A stretch of 54,640 nt of DNA from Rhodospirillales bacterium (GTDB lineage: Bacteria > Pseudomonadota > Alphaproteobacteria > Kiloniellales > JACOMY01), in contig JACOMY010000018.1 of assembly GCA_014324045.1 (NCBI GenBank), forward strand, positions 1 to 54,640. The letters run 5' to 3'. Of the stretch, positions 16,382 to 25,102 are shown piece after piece (position 1 is the stretch's first letter; the number at the start of each line of letters is the position of its first letter). The notes beneath the pieces were generated by a model. The model saw only the letters and a list, made by a program, of their open reading frames with translations. It did no database searches and had not been told where the DNA came from. The translations under genes were made by a program, and so were the position numbers.

Positions 16382-17510
16382 CCCGACATCGATCGAACGC
16401 CGCCGCTTTCTGGAGTTGAGCAAGAGCTACGGCTTCACCGCCGCGCTCGTCGCTGCAGCCGGCGGAACGCTGCTCAGCAACGAGGCCTCGGCCCAGACCG
16501 CCAAGGAAGAGCGCGATCGCGAGAAGGCGGCCGAGTTCACCATGACCATCGCGACGGCCTATATTCTGGGCGCCAGCCGTAGCTATCCCATCATGCAGCT
16601 GGACTTCAAAGAAAACCTGCAGAACACGACAAACGGCACAGTCTACGTGAAGCTGGCGGCCGGCGGACAACTGGGCGCCGGCGGCGCGCTGGCCCAGAAG
16701 GTCCAAAACGGCACCATTCAAGCCGCACAGCACTCGCTGTCGAACTTCGCCCCCTTCGCACCCAGCGTCGACTTGATCAACCTGCCCTATTTCTGCGGTG
16801 CCAATCAGCGCTTCGTGAACCTGGTCACCTCCGAAGCCTGGGTCGGCGACGTGCATCCGAAGGTCGAGGCCAAGGGCTTCAAACCGCTTTGGTACGTTGT
16901 AATTGATCCGCGCGTGGTAGCGATCCGGCGCGGCATGGACGGACCGGTCAAGACCCCGGCCGACCTTTCCGGCGTCAAGTTCCGGGTGCCTGGCTCGAAG
17001 ATGCTGCAGCAGTACTACCGCATGATCGGTGCCAATCCGACGCCCGTGGCCTGGGGCGAGACTCCCTCGGCGATCAAGCAAGGCGTGGCCGATGCCCTCG
17101 ACCCGGCGGTCGGCGCCCTTTACGTCTTCGGCTTCAAGGACATTCTCTCTTGGGTGACCTTTTCCCGCGCGGTGCCGGACAGCCAAGTCTACTCCTGTAA
17201 CCTGGAGTGGTACAATTCCCTGCCGATGGACGTGAAGAACGGAGTCGAATTCGCCTCCGGCATCACCATGCAGCAGAACCTCGCCAAGGTACCGGCCGCG
17301 CGCGCCTATGCCATGGCGGAGATGTCCAAAGCTGGCGTTCGGTTCTACTCCCCCGCTGCCGACGAATTATCCGAATGGGTCGCGGCCGGCGGCTATCAAC
17401 GGCCGGAGTGGGAGGGTTTCAAGCAAGAATTGGCTGGCTCTCTGGAGAACTTCGCCCAGTTGGAAGAGGCCGCCGGCACCCAGAGTCAATTCTACGTGCA
17501 CGACGCCTAA
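16365..17510 (+). CDS. TRAP transporter substrate-binding protein (DctP family)
   Basis: A periplasmic solute receptor of 381 residues with a twin-arginine signal (RRRFLELS, residues 12-19). The DctP-fold body includes the carboxylate-binding region TPADLSGVKFRVPGSKM, where a conserved Arg usually binds the substrate acid group. A twin-arginine signal is known in a subset of TRAP receptors. It works with the two permease subunits downstream. Given the SuyAB genes in the same operon, a C3 sulfonate is the likely ligand (inference). Confidence 0.88.
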   Translation: MPRRDDPTSIERRRFLELSKSYGFTAALVAAAGGTLLSNEASAQTAKEERDREKAAEFTMTIATAYILGASRSYPIMQLDFKENLQNTTNGTVYVKLAAGGQLGAGGALAQKVQNGTIQAAQHSLSNFAPFAPSVDLINLPYFCGANQRFVNLVTSEAWVGDVHPKVEAKGFKPLWYVVIDPRVVAIRRGMDGPVKTPADLSGVKFRVPGSKMLQQYYRMIGANPTPVAWGETPSAIKQGVADALDPAVGALYVFGFKDILSWVTFSRAVPDSQVYSCNLEWYNSLPMDVKNGVEFASGITMQQNLAKVPAARAYAMAEMSKAGVRFYSPAADELSEWVAAGGYQRPEWEGFKQELAGSLENFAQLEEAAGTQSQFYVHDA

Positions 17511-17628
17511 TCGACCGATCGAGGCGGCCGGGGCCCGGGTGCTCCGGCCACCTCGACGCGAGTCTGCCGCCGATAGGAAAGCGACTCCTTTTCGCCTGTC
17601 GCCAAGAAGCTGCAGGAGGCCAGATACC

Positions 17629-18213
17629 ATGAAGCAGAGCCTTTGGCAGCGCATGGGCGCCAATGCCGGGCGTTGGCTTCTGCGGAAGCGCTCGGCACTA
17701 CGGTCCTACTGGCAGCGCATAGACGCCAATGCCGAGCGCTGGCTACTGTTGGTGTTCTATGCCATGATCGTAGCCACCATCGTGGTCGAGGTGCTGCGCC
17801 GCTTCGTCCTCTCCTACTCCTCCATCTGGGGCGAGGAAATCGCGCGCTATGCCTTCATCTACCTGGCCTGGGTCGGTGCCTCGGCAGCGGTCAAGGACCG
17901 CGCCCATATTCGCATCGATGTGCTGATCCACATTATGCCGCGGCGCGGCAAGGCCGCCCTCTACTTCTTCGGCGATCTCTGCATGCTGGGTTTGGCCTGC
18001 GTCGCCATCTATACCTCGATCGAATCCATTCTGACCTCCATGCGCTACGGCTCGGTTACACATGGATTGCGCATCTCTCTGGTCTGGTTCCTGGCCGCCG
18101 TACCTCTGGGCTTCACCCTGATGGTCTATCGACTTTTGCAGTCGATTCGCCGCGACCTCGGAGACCTCAAGCGCGGACGTGAGGTCTACGAGGGCGCCCG
18201 GCTCTTCGACTGA
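17629..18213 (+). CDS. TRAP transporter small permease (DctQ family)
   Basis: A 194-residue four-helix subunit. Typical DctQ features are [18 protein letters not shown], the [22 protein letters not shown] segment and HIRIDVL. The N-terminus is unusual: [13 protein letters not shown] and [13 protein letters not shown] form a 66-base tandem duplication (starting near 17644 and 17710), giving about 22 extra residues before the first membrane helix. The start at ATG 17629 follows GCAGGAGG. It is followed 11 bases later by the large permease. Confidence 0.88.
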   Translation: MKQSLWQRMGANAGRWLLRKRSALRSYWQRIDANAERWLLLVFYAMIVATIVVEVLRRFVLSYSSIWGEEIARYAFIYLAWVGASAAVKDRAHIRIDVLIHIMPRRGKAALYFFGDLCMLGLACVAIYTSIESILTSMRYGSVTHGLRISLVWFLAAVPLGFTLMVYRLLQSIRRDLGDLKRGREVYEGARLFD

Positions 18214-18224
18214 GGGCGCAGACC

Positions 18225-19544
18225 ATGCTCTGGCACACTCTACAAGAACAATCGGTGGACTTGGGCTGGGACTTCTACGGCCCGGTCCTCCTGATCGTCG
18301 CGCTGATCGCCTTGGCCGTTCCGGTTTGGGCTGCCTTGGGCATCGGGGCCTTGGTCATGCTGCTGGTGACGGGCGTGCTGCCGATCAGCCTCCTGGGCGA
18401 ATCCCTCTTCGACGGTATCGACCACTTTGCGCTGATCGCAGTCCCGCTCTTTATTTTGACCGGAGACGTGCTGGTACGGACAGGACTCTCGGGCAGGCTG
18501 CTGGACGTGGCCGACGCTACCACCGGGGGGCTGCGGACCGGCCTTGGCACCTCGACGGTCCTGGGCTGCGGCTTCTTCGCCTGCATCTCCGGCTCGGACG
18601 CCGCCGGCGCAGCGGCCGTCGGGCGCATGGCCCTGGACAAACTGGTGGAGAAGGGCTACCCGCGCCCCTACGCCTGTGCCTTGGTGGCGTCAGGCGCCTG
18701 CACGGGTATCCTAATCCCGCCTTCCATCGCCTACATCATCATTGGTCTGATTTTGGGGATCTCCGCCTCGACGCTCTTCCTTGCCGCGGCCATTCCCGGC
18801 GTCTTGGTCATGCTGTCAATCATGATCACCAACATCGTCATGAACCGCATCCATGGCTTCGAGGGCGAGAAGACCGGCTTCTCCCTATTACGCTGGCGCC
18901 GTGCGGTCTGGGAGGGACGCTATGCCCTGCTGGTCCCGGTCATCATCCTGGGCGGGATCTACAGCGGCGTCTTCACTCCTACCGAGGCCGCTGCCGTCGC
19001 CGTGGCCACCACCATCCTAATAGGCCTGGCGCAGGGCACACTGACCTTGGCGGACTTTCCCAAGATGCTTGTGAGTTCGGCCAAGGTAAACGGCGTGATC
19101 CTGCCGATCATCGCCCTCTCGCTGCCCTTGGCACAGACCCTGGCGGCCTTGCAGGTGCCGCAAGGCTTCATCGTCGCGGTGACTTCGGTAACCGAGGACC
19201 CCGCCCTCATCATTCTCCTGATGATCGGCATCCTGATCGCCGCCGGCTGCGTCATGGAGACCATGCCCAATATCGTCATCCTAGCCCCGATCCTGCTGCC
19301 GCTGGCGCAGGAGATCGGCATGAACGACATCCAGTTCTGCGTGCTGATGATCACCACCCTCGGTGTGGGTTTCATCACCCCACCGCTGGGGCTCAATCTC
19401 TTCGTGCTGGCAGGGCTGACGGGAGAATCGGTGTTGAAGATCGCCTGGCGAGCGATCCCCTACGTCATCGCCATGTTCCTGGTGGTGTTGCTGATCGCCT
19501 ACCTACCTGTCGTGTCCACCGTCTTCCTGCCGCCGATCTATTGA
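18225..19544 (+). CDS. TRAP transporter large permease (DctM family)
   Basis: A 439-residue integral membrane subunit with a dozen hydrophobic segments, forming the sodium-coupled transport channel. Signature regions include [39 protein letters not shown] and the C-terminal [19 protein letters not shown]. Length is normal. The stop overlaps the ATG of the following SDR by one base (TGATG), a sign of tight coupling. Confidence 0.93.
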   Translation: MLWHTLQEQSVDLGWDFYGPVLLIVALIALAVPVWAALGIGALVMLLVTGVLPISLLGESLFDGIDHFALIAVPLFILTGDVLVRTGLSGRLLDVADATTGGLRTGLGTSTVLGCGFFACISGSDAAGAAAVGRMALDKLVEKGYPRPYACALVASGACTGILIPPSIAYIIIGLILGISASTLFLAAAIPGVLVMLSIMITNIVMNRIHGFEGEKTGFSLLRWRRAVWEGRYALLVPVIILGGIYSGVFTPTEAAAVAVATTILIGLAQGTLTLADFPKMLVSSAKVNGVILPIIALSLPLAQTLAALQVPQGFIVAVTSVTEDPALIILLMIGILIAAGCVMETMPNIVILAPILLPLAQEIGMNDIQFCVLMITTLGVGFITPPLGLNLFVLAGLTGESVLKIAWRAIPYVIAMFLVVLLIAYLPVVSTVFLPPIY

Positions 19545-20335
19545 TGGGGTTACAGGTGCCAAGCCGTCCGTCTCCGCAGCAACTCTTCGATCTTTCTGGC
19601 CGGGTAGCTTGCGTCACCGGCGCCAGTTCCGGGATCGGGCAAGCCTTGGCCGACGCGCTCTGCGACGCCGGCGCAGCTGTGGTCGGCGTCGCCCGCCGCA
19701 AAGCCGAGTTGCGAGACTGGGCGGCGGCACGGGCGACACATGGACTGCAAGCGGCCGGCTGTGCGGCAGATCTGGCCGCGACCCATGACTGGCGCGCTCT
19801 GGCGGAGCGTATCCAGGCCCCCTTCGGTTCGGTCGACATCCTGGTGAACGCCGCCGGTCTGAACCCGCGCTTGCCTGCCGAGGAGCTAACGGCGGCGGTC
19901 TGGCAGCAGACTCTAGACATCAACCTGACTGCTCCCTTCTTCTTGGCACAGAGCCTGATCCCGGCCATGCAGACCAAGGGCTGGGGTCGCATAGTCAACA
20001 TCGCCTCCCTGCAATCCCAGCGTGCCTTCGCCAACGGGCTAGCCTATGGCGCTGCGAAGGGGGCTGTGGCACAAATGACGCGGGCCATGGCAGAGACCTG
20101 GTCCGGTAGCGGCATCACCTGCAACGCCATCGCCCCCGGCTTCTTTCCGACCGCCCTGACGGCGGCGGTCTTTGCAGATTCTGCGCTGGCCGCGCAGCAC
20201 GCCGCCCAGACCTGCATCGGCCGGAACGGTCGGCTGGAAGATTTGGTCGGCCCGGCGGTCTTTTTGGCCTCGTCGGCCTCCGACTACGTGACCGGGCAGC
20301 TACTCTTTGTGGACGGAGGCTACACCGCAAAGTGA
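19544..20335 (+). CDS. Short-chain dehydrogenase/reductase (HpsO-like candidate)
   Basis: NAD(P)-dependent classical SDR of 263 residues. It has the cofactor motif TGASSGIG, a NAAGLN segment, the catalytic Ser in NIASLQS and Tyr-Lys in YGAAKGA, and a C-terminal FVDGGYTAK. With the next gene it forms an SDR plus zinc-dehydrogenase pair. In DHPS degradation such a pair (HpsO/HpsP) interconverts the two enantiomers through a ketone; an idonate/gluconate-type pair looks similar. The SuyAB genes downstream favour the sulfonate reading. The ATG overlaps the dctM stop. Confidence 0.85.
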   Translation: MGLQVPSRPSPQQLFDLSGRVACVTGASSGIGQALADALCDAGAAVVGVARRKAELRDWAAARATHGLQAAGCAADLAATHDWRALAERIQAPFGSVDILVNAAGLNPRLPAEELTAAVWQQTLDINLTAPFFLAQSLIPAMQTKGWGRIVNIASLQSQRAFANGLAYGAAKGAVAQMTRAMAETWSGSGITCNAIAPGFFPTALTAAVFADSALAAQHAAQTCIGRNGRLEDLVGPAVFLASSASDYVTGQLLFVDGGYTAK

Positions 20336-20342
20336 GGGTACA

Positions 20343-21329
20343 ATGAAAGCGCTTTACTACACCGCCACCCGCGAGACGGCCTTTCGCAACTCCCCCGATC
20401 CGGTAGCAAAGGCCGGCGAAGCTCTGATGGCGGTCGAAGCGGTCGGTATCTGCGGATCCGATATGCATGCCTGGCACGGCCACGATCCGCGCCGGGTGCC
20501 GCCCATGATCCTGGGTCACGAAGCCGCCGGGCGGGTGCTCGAGGGACCCTTGGCAGGCCAGCGAGTCGTGGTCAACCCGCTGATCTCCTGCGGTCTCTGC
20601 CAATACTGCAGCGGCGGCCGCAGCAATCTCTGTCCGGAGCGGGAACTGGTGGGCATGCGCATCCCCGGCGCCTTTGCCGAGCGCCTGACCCTCCCCGCCC
20701 GCAACCTGATCCCTGTCCCCGAGGGTATGGACGTCGCCAAGGCCGCTCTCACGGAACCTTGCGCTACGGCCTGGCATGCCGTAGCGCTGGCGCAGCGCAG
20801 CGCCTGGCGGCCGCTGGCCGAAAGCCGGGGCCTGGTGATCGGCGGCGGTTCGGTTGGCCTCTTGGCGGCGCTCGTTCTAAAGACATTCGGCACCGTCTCG
20901 GTAAAGCTGGCAGAGACCAACGCCCTGCGGCGCGCGACCGCCAGCACGGCCGGCATCGAGGCCTTCGACCCAAGCGCTGAAGCGGCCGAGCTCGATGCCT
21001 TCGATCTGGTCGTCGATGCCGTCGGGACCGTAACCACGCGTGCCGCCGCCGTCGCCGCCGTGACCGCCGGAGGGGTTATTGCCCATGTCGGCCTGCAGGA
21101 CTGGGCCGGCGATTTCGATGCGCGCCGCGTGACCCTGGCCGAGATCGCCGTCCTCGGGGTCTACACCTACACCGAAGCCGACCTGCGCGCCTCTCTGGCC
21201 GCCCTGCACAGCGGCCGGCTGGGCGATCTGGCTTGGGTAGAGGAACGGCCGCTGGCCGAAGGCGGTCAGGCCTTCCGCGACCTCGATCAGGGCGTCAGCC
21301 CGGCCGCCAAGATCGTCCTGCGCCCTTGA
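20343..21329 (+). CDS. Zinc-dependent alcohol dehydrogenase (HpsP-like candidate)
   Basis: Medium-chain dehydrogenase of 328 residues. Catalytic zinc ligands are seen in GICGSDMHAW and LGHEAAGRV, the structural zinc site in CGLCQYCSGGRSNLC (four Cys), and the Rossmann motif VIGGGSVGLLAA. Nearest annotated types are sorbitol, L-idonate or galactitol-phosphate dehydrogenases. In this operon oxidation of a hydroxy-sulfonate is plausible. It starts 7 bases after the SDR stop. Its first codons contain the palindrome AAAGCGCTTT, which resembles a LacI operator core. Confidence 0.88.
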   Translation: MKALYYTATRETAFRNSPDPVAKAGEALMAVEAVGICGSDMHAWHGHDPRRVPPMILGHEAAGRVLEGPLAGQRVVVNPLISCGLCQYCSGGRSNLCPERELVGMRIPGAFAERLTLPARNLIPVPEGMDVAKAALTEPCATAWHAVALAQRSAWRPLAESRGLVIGGGSVGLLAALVLKTFGTVSVKLAETNALRRATASTAGIEAFDPSAEAAELDAFDLVVDAVGTVTTRAAAVAAVTAGGVIAHVGLQDWAGDFDARRVTLAEIAVLGVYTYTEADLRASLAALHSGRLGDLAWVEERPLAEGGQAFRDLDQGVSPAAKIVLRP

Positions 21330-21397
21330 GCGATCATTATCGAGAACCGGCCCCCACGGGGCCAAGAAACCCTGGAAGGAGCATAGGTTAAGAAGCC

Positions 21398-21685
21398 ATG
21401 AGCGGAACCGATTTTCTGGTGCACGACGACGGCGACAGCGTCGGCGTGGTGGTGGTCGAGGGGGTTGAGAGCGGCGCCACCCTGACCGGCCTGGAGATGG
21501 AGAGCGGCAAGAGCGTCACCATGACTGCGCTTGCTGCCATTCCCTTGGGTCACAAGATCGCCCTTCGGGACTTCAAGCAAGGCGACACGGTCCTGAAGTA
21601 CGGCCACGACATCGGCAAGATCGTCGCCGACGCCAAGGCCGGCGACCATATCCACGTGCACAACATGAAAACCAAGAGGTGGTAG
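21398..21685 (+). CDS. suyA: (R)-sulfolactate sulfo-lyase subunit alpha (SuyA-type)
   Basis: A 95-residue protein corresponding to the N-terminal SAF domain of altronate dehydratase (UxaA family), encoded separately as in SuyA. Recognisable segments are [44 protein letters not shown] and the C-terminal [10 protein letters not shown], which closely matches remembered SuyA sequences. With SuyB it would split (R)-3-sulfolactate into pyruvate and sulfite. The other possibility is a two-subunit sugar-acid dehydratase. The next gene starts 2 bases after its stop. Confidence 0.8.
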   Translation: MSGTDFLVHDDGDSVGVVVVEGVESGATLTGLEMESGKSVTMTALAAIPLGHKIALRDFKQGDTVLKYGHDIGKIVADAKAGDHIHVHNMKTKRW

Positions 21686-21687
21686 AG

Positions 21688-22866
21688 ATGACGGCCCTCG
21701 CAGATAGAGACTTCTTCGGCTACCGCCGCGAAAACGGCCGGGTCGGAATCCGCAACCACGTCGTCATCTTACCCTTGGACGATCTGTCCAACGCGGCCTG
21801 CGAAAAGGTCGCCAACAACATCGACGGCTGCCTGGCCCTGCCGCACCACTACGGACGTCTGCAGTTCGGCGCCGACTTGGACCTGCATTTCCGCACCCTG
21901 ATCGGCACCGGTAAGAACCCCAACGTCGCCGCCTGTATCGTGATCGGGATCGAACCCGGCTGGACACAGCGTGTAGTCGACGGCATCGCCGCCACTGGCA
22001 AGCCAGTCGCGGGCTTCTCAATCGAGGGCAATGGCGAGATCAAGGCAGTCGCCATGGCCTCGCGCAAGGCACAGGAATTCTCACAGTGGGCATCCGAGCT
22101 ACAACGCCAGCCCTGCAAGCTCTCCGACCTTTGGGTTTCCACCAAGTGCGGCGAATCCGACACCACTTCGGGCCTGGCGTCCTGCCCCACCGTCGGCAAT
22201 CTGATCGACAAGGTCGACCCCTTGGGCGCCACCACCTGCTTCGGCGAAACCTCGGAGCTGACCGGTGCCGAGCGGGTTTGCGCCGCCCGTGCGATCTCCG
22301 AAGAGATCGGCCAGAAGTTCCTCAAGACTTGGCAGGCCTACATGGACGAGGTCATCGAGCCGCACAAGACCTCCGATCTCTCGGAATCGCAGCCGACCAA
22401 GGGCAACATTGCCGGCGGGCTCACCACTATTGAGGAGAAAGCCTTCGGCAACCTGCAGAAGATCGGCAAGAAGACCAAATTCATCGACGTTCTGGAACCG
22501 GCCGAGGAGCCGGCCCAGGGAGCTGGTCTTTACTTCATGGACACCTCCTCGGCGGCCGCCGAGTGCGTGACTCTGCAGGCTGCTGCCGGCTTCGTCGTGC
22601 ATCTCTTCCCGACCGGGCAGGGCAACATCATCGGCAACCCCATCGAGCCGGTGATCAAGCTGACCGCCAACCCCCGCACCGCACGTGAGATGCCGGAGCA
22701 TATCGACCTCGACTGTTCTGGCATCCTGGCCGGCAGCATGACCCTAGACCAAGCGGGCGACATGCTGATCGACATCATGATCCGCACCTGCAACGGCCGC
22801 CTGACCGCAGCGGAATCGCTGAAGCATCGCGAATTTGTCATGACGAAGCTCTACCGCAGCGCCTGA
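21688..22866 (+). CDS. suyB: (R)-sulfolactate sulfo-lyase subunit beta (SuyB-type)
   Basis: A 392-residue catalytic subunit of the UxaA/SuyB family. Characteristic segments are [88 protein letters not shown] and [20 protein letters not shown]. The Cys residues in CGESDT and ECVTL are candidate iron ligands. Together with SuyA it releases sulfite from sulfolactate. It ends the operon; no sulfite exporter follows, but a sulfite dehydrogenase lies upstream at 8.9 kb. ATG 21688 is chosen over 21679 for spacing after AGAGGTGG. Confidence 0.83.
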   Translation: MTALADRDFFGYRRENGRVGIRNHVVILPLDDLSNAACEKVANNIDGCLALPHHYGRLQFGADLDLHFRTLIGTGKNPNVAACIVIGIEPGWTQRVVDGIAATGKPVAGFSIEGNGEIKAVAMASRKAQEFSQWASELQRQPCKLSDLWVSTKCGESDTTSGLASCPTVGNLIDKVDPLGATTCFGETSELTGAERVCAARAISEEIGQKFLKTWQAYMDEVIEPHKTSDLSESQPTKGNIAGGLTTIEEKAFGNLQKIGKKTKFIDVLEPAEEPAQGAGLYFMDTSSAAAECVTLQAAAGFVVHLFPTGQGNIIGNPIEPVIKLTANPRTAREMPEHIDLDCSGILAGSMTLDQAGDMLIDIMIRTCNGRLTAAESLKHREFVMTKLYRSA

Positions 22867-22949
22867 GGAGGACCAAGCCCTTGAGAAGGGACGGCTGCTG
22901 TGCCGCTCCTCTTCTCAGAGTCTTTGCCCTCGACGCACAAGCTCTCTCA

Positions 22950-23454
22950 CACTCATTTCTCAGCTGGGCATTTCTCGGCCAGGCTCGATCCAAACAGCCT
23001 TCACAACCGACGCGCCTCATCGTCGCCGGTTCGGCAGGACGCAATCCGGCTGCGACGACGACTTTGGGCGTTACCCGGCCCACTGGGACGCCCGCCCTCT
23101 ACTGCGTCTCTGCCGACCATCTCACACTGGCCGAAAGCATTCAGGTCCCGGGCGGCGAGACTAGCGGAGAGATGGCGGTCAGCCTCTAGCTTCTCGCGGA
23201 GGCCGAGGACCACCGGGGCCGACTAGCTTCTATCGGCGAAGCACAGCAGCCCTATCGGTACGATACCTTGGCTGGTCTCTTGTCGCCCACGTCACCGCTC
23301 TCGCGTTACCGGGAGGAAAGCCGAGAGGCCTTTGCGCTCAGGTGATATCCTCTTCGGCGGTACGCTGCCGGGGCCGGGTGGCGGCGGTATTGCCGAGGCT
23401 TTCTACTGCGAAATCCTCGGTCCGGTCTTGCAGCGGTGCCTTGGCTCTGCCTAA
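22950..23454 (+). pseudogene. DUF2848 family protein relic
   Basis: Pieces of a DUF2848-like protein are readable downstream of suyB. One frame gives LIVAGSAGRNPAATTTLGV, PALYCVSADHLT and IQVPGGETSGEMAVSL, and is cut by a TAG at 23187. The same frame resumes with LLAEAEDHRGRLASIG to a TGA at 23343. A shifted frame then gives GDILFGGTLPGPGGGGIAEA and EILGPVLQR, like the C-terminus of the family. The total is well below the normal ~220 residues, so internal sequence is lost. The match is from memory of family motifs. Confidence 0.45.
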
Positions 23455-23490
23455 TCAATCGACTGCCTGCTGATCCGGCCTTAGACGCTC

Positions 23491-23817
23491 CTAGCCGAGG
23501 ATTGAGGCTCCCACCTCCTGGATCGATTCGAAGCCTTCGAACTCTGGGGGGCCCAGGTAGATGTCGCGCTTCGAGCCGGCCTGGCCGTGCGCCTTACGGA
23601 AGGCTTCCGACTTGGTCCAGTTCTCGAAGGCCTCACGGTCGGCCCAGATGCTGTGGGAGACATAGAGCAGGTGATCGCCGCGCTCCGGACCCTTCAGAAG
23701 GTTAAAGACGTGGAAGCCCGGAACCTCGTGCAGGAAGGTCTCACGCGTCTTCCAGATCGTTTCGAAGGTCTCCTCCTCGCCCAACTTCACCTTGAAACGG
23801 TTCATCGCGATAAACAC
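23491..23817 (-). CDS. Antibiotic biosynthesis monooxygenase/haem-degrading monooxygenase-like protein
   Basis: A 108-residue ABM-fold protein. The N-terminus VFIAMNRFKVKLGEEETFE, the segment FHVFNLLKG and SIWADREAFENWTKSEAFRK are typical of HmoA/IsdG-like small monooxygenases. These degrade haem or oxidise small aromatics as dimers. The GTG start at 23817 has GGGGAGGG upstream and gives the usual N-terminal strand. Its neighbours downstream on the same strand include rubrerythrin-type iron proteins, which would fit a role in iron or oxidative metabolism (inference). Confidence 0.78.
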   Translation of the reverse strand: MFIAMNRFKVKLGEEETFETIWKTRETFLHEVPGFHVFNLLKGPERGDHLLYVSHSIWADREAFENWTKSEAFRKAHGQAGSKRDIYLGPPEFEGFESIQEVGASILG

Positions 23818-24140
23818 TTGCCCAACCCTCCCCAATCCCATGCCCGGCAGCGGCCCTCAAGCGGTGACACTTCGCTTAACCCGAATAGGAACCCTTTGTA
23901 AAAAAAGTCTGTTTATTATCGGCGGCAAGTGCTTGCATGGAGAAGGTGACGGGTGGACCATAACCGGCGACAATGCGGTTCGCTCAGCGCGCCCGGTGGA
24001 AGGGGGCGACTGCATTCTGGGCTGGGCTGGAGAAAGCAGCGCTGGTTGGAGGGTAGGAAATCAATCCTTTACGTTGGAGCCAAAGGATTGCCATGACCGG
24101 GAATGCGGTGAACTCCTGAAGCGAGCCGATAGAAGGAAGC

Positions 24141-24293
24141 ATGGGCAAACAACTCGTCATCGTGATAGCGATTCTCGTTGCCGGAGCTGCAGCTGCATTC
24201 GGACCGGCGCTCTTTGAAGATATCGCCAATCGCAAAGAGATAATTCCTATGAATGTGAGAGTTACAGACTTGAAGCTCAGAGCGACGACTTGA
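24141..24293 (+). CDS. Small secreted or membrane-anchored peptide, hypothetical
   Basis: A 50-residue reading frame begins MGKQLVIVIAILVAGAAAAF, a signal peptide or single membrane helix, followed by ~30 polar residues. It has a good Shine-Dalgarno (AGAAGGAAGC, directly before the ATG). It stands alone between two minus-strand genes. No family is recognised. Confidence 0.4.
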   Translation: MGKQLVIVIAILVAGAAAAFGPALFEDIANRKEIIPMNVRVTDLKLRATT

Positions 24294-24491
24294 GATCGCG
24301 GATCCGCAGCCTCGGTGGTGGTGGGCCTCGTCCAGATCACGCCGAGACTGAACGGATGCGGAGGAAATACGGTTGCTCGCCCTATTGAGCTCGCACCTAA
24401 TCCGCCGGTTCGTCCGGCCCCGGGGCGTCCAGCCGCAGACGGACGCTTTCTCTTAATGTCTGTATACAGATGCTCAAGCTGAAGGGGCCGG

Positions 24492-25094
24492 TCAGTCCAG
24501 ATCCTTCGCAAGGGCTGCGCGGATCGGTTCGGGAATTACCACCATGTGGCCATAGTCCACATGGTCGATACCGAGGATGCTGCGCGTGCCGGGAGTCTTG
24601 AAGGCCGTCGCGGCGGCCTCGTTCATGGGAAAGTGCACGAACTGCACCGAGGAGGCCTTGCCGTCCGCCGTGGTGCGGTCCACGTCGGCTTCCGGCTTAC
24701 TCATGATCTTCTCGCCGGCGACCTCGATGAACATGGTCTCCTCGACGCCGCCCAGCTTGGAGAGAAAGGCCGCCCGCCGCTTGGGATCGTCGATCTCGAA
24801 CATCACGGTCGCCACTAGTTCGCGTCCCTGCGGAATCAAGGGGTTGTAGGCGGCCAGTTCGTCGGCGATCTGCTCTTCCCCGCCCTTTTCGATGTAAAGC
24901 ATCTCGTGGATCTGATGCCACATGGTCTCGTAGTTCTCAAAGTAGAAGGTGGCGACCGGTCCGACTTCGAGACGGCGCAGTTTCTTCTTCTGGACCAGAT
25001 CGCGGCGCAGGGTTGTGCGTTCGGCCGCATAGGCCTCAACCGCTCGGATGTCGTCGCGCGCGATGGCGCGCTTGGAAGCAACGGACCGTGACAT
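24492..25094 (-). CDS. DUF3501 family protein
   Basis: A 200-residue protein with the DUF3501 pattern: N-terminal IARDDIRAVEAYAAER, KKLRRLEVGPVATFYFENYE, MLYIEKGGEEQIADELAAYN and a C-terminal IDHVDYGHMVVIPEPIRAAL. Function is unknown. It is the third gene of a conserved rubrerythrin/Fe-S protein/DUF3501 trio, starting 8 bases after the Fe-S gene stop, so it probably acts with those proteins in peroxide or iron handling. Confidence 0.88.
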   Translation of the reverse strand: MSRSVASKRAIARDDIRAVEAYAAERTTLRRDLVQKKKLRRLEVGPVATFYFENYETMWHQIHEMLYIEKGGEEQIADELAAYNPLIPQGRELVATVMFEIDDPKRRAAFLSKLGGVEETMFIEVAGEKIMSKPEADVDRTTADGKASSVQFVHFPMNEAAATAFKTPGTRSILGIDHVDYGHMVVIPEPIRAALAKDLD

Positions 25095-25102
25095 GACGGC
25101 TC

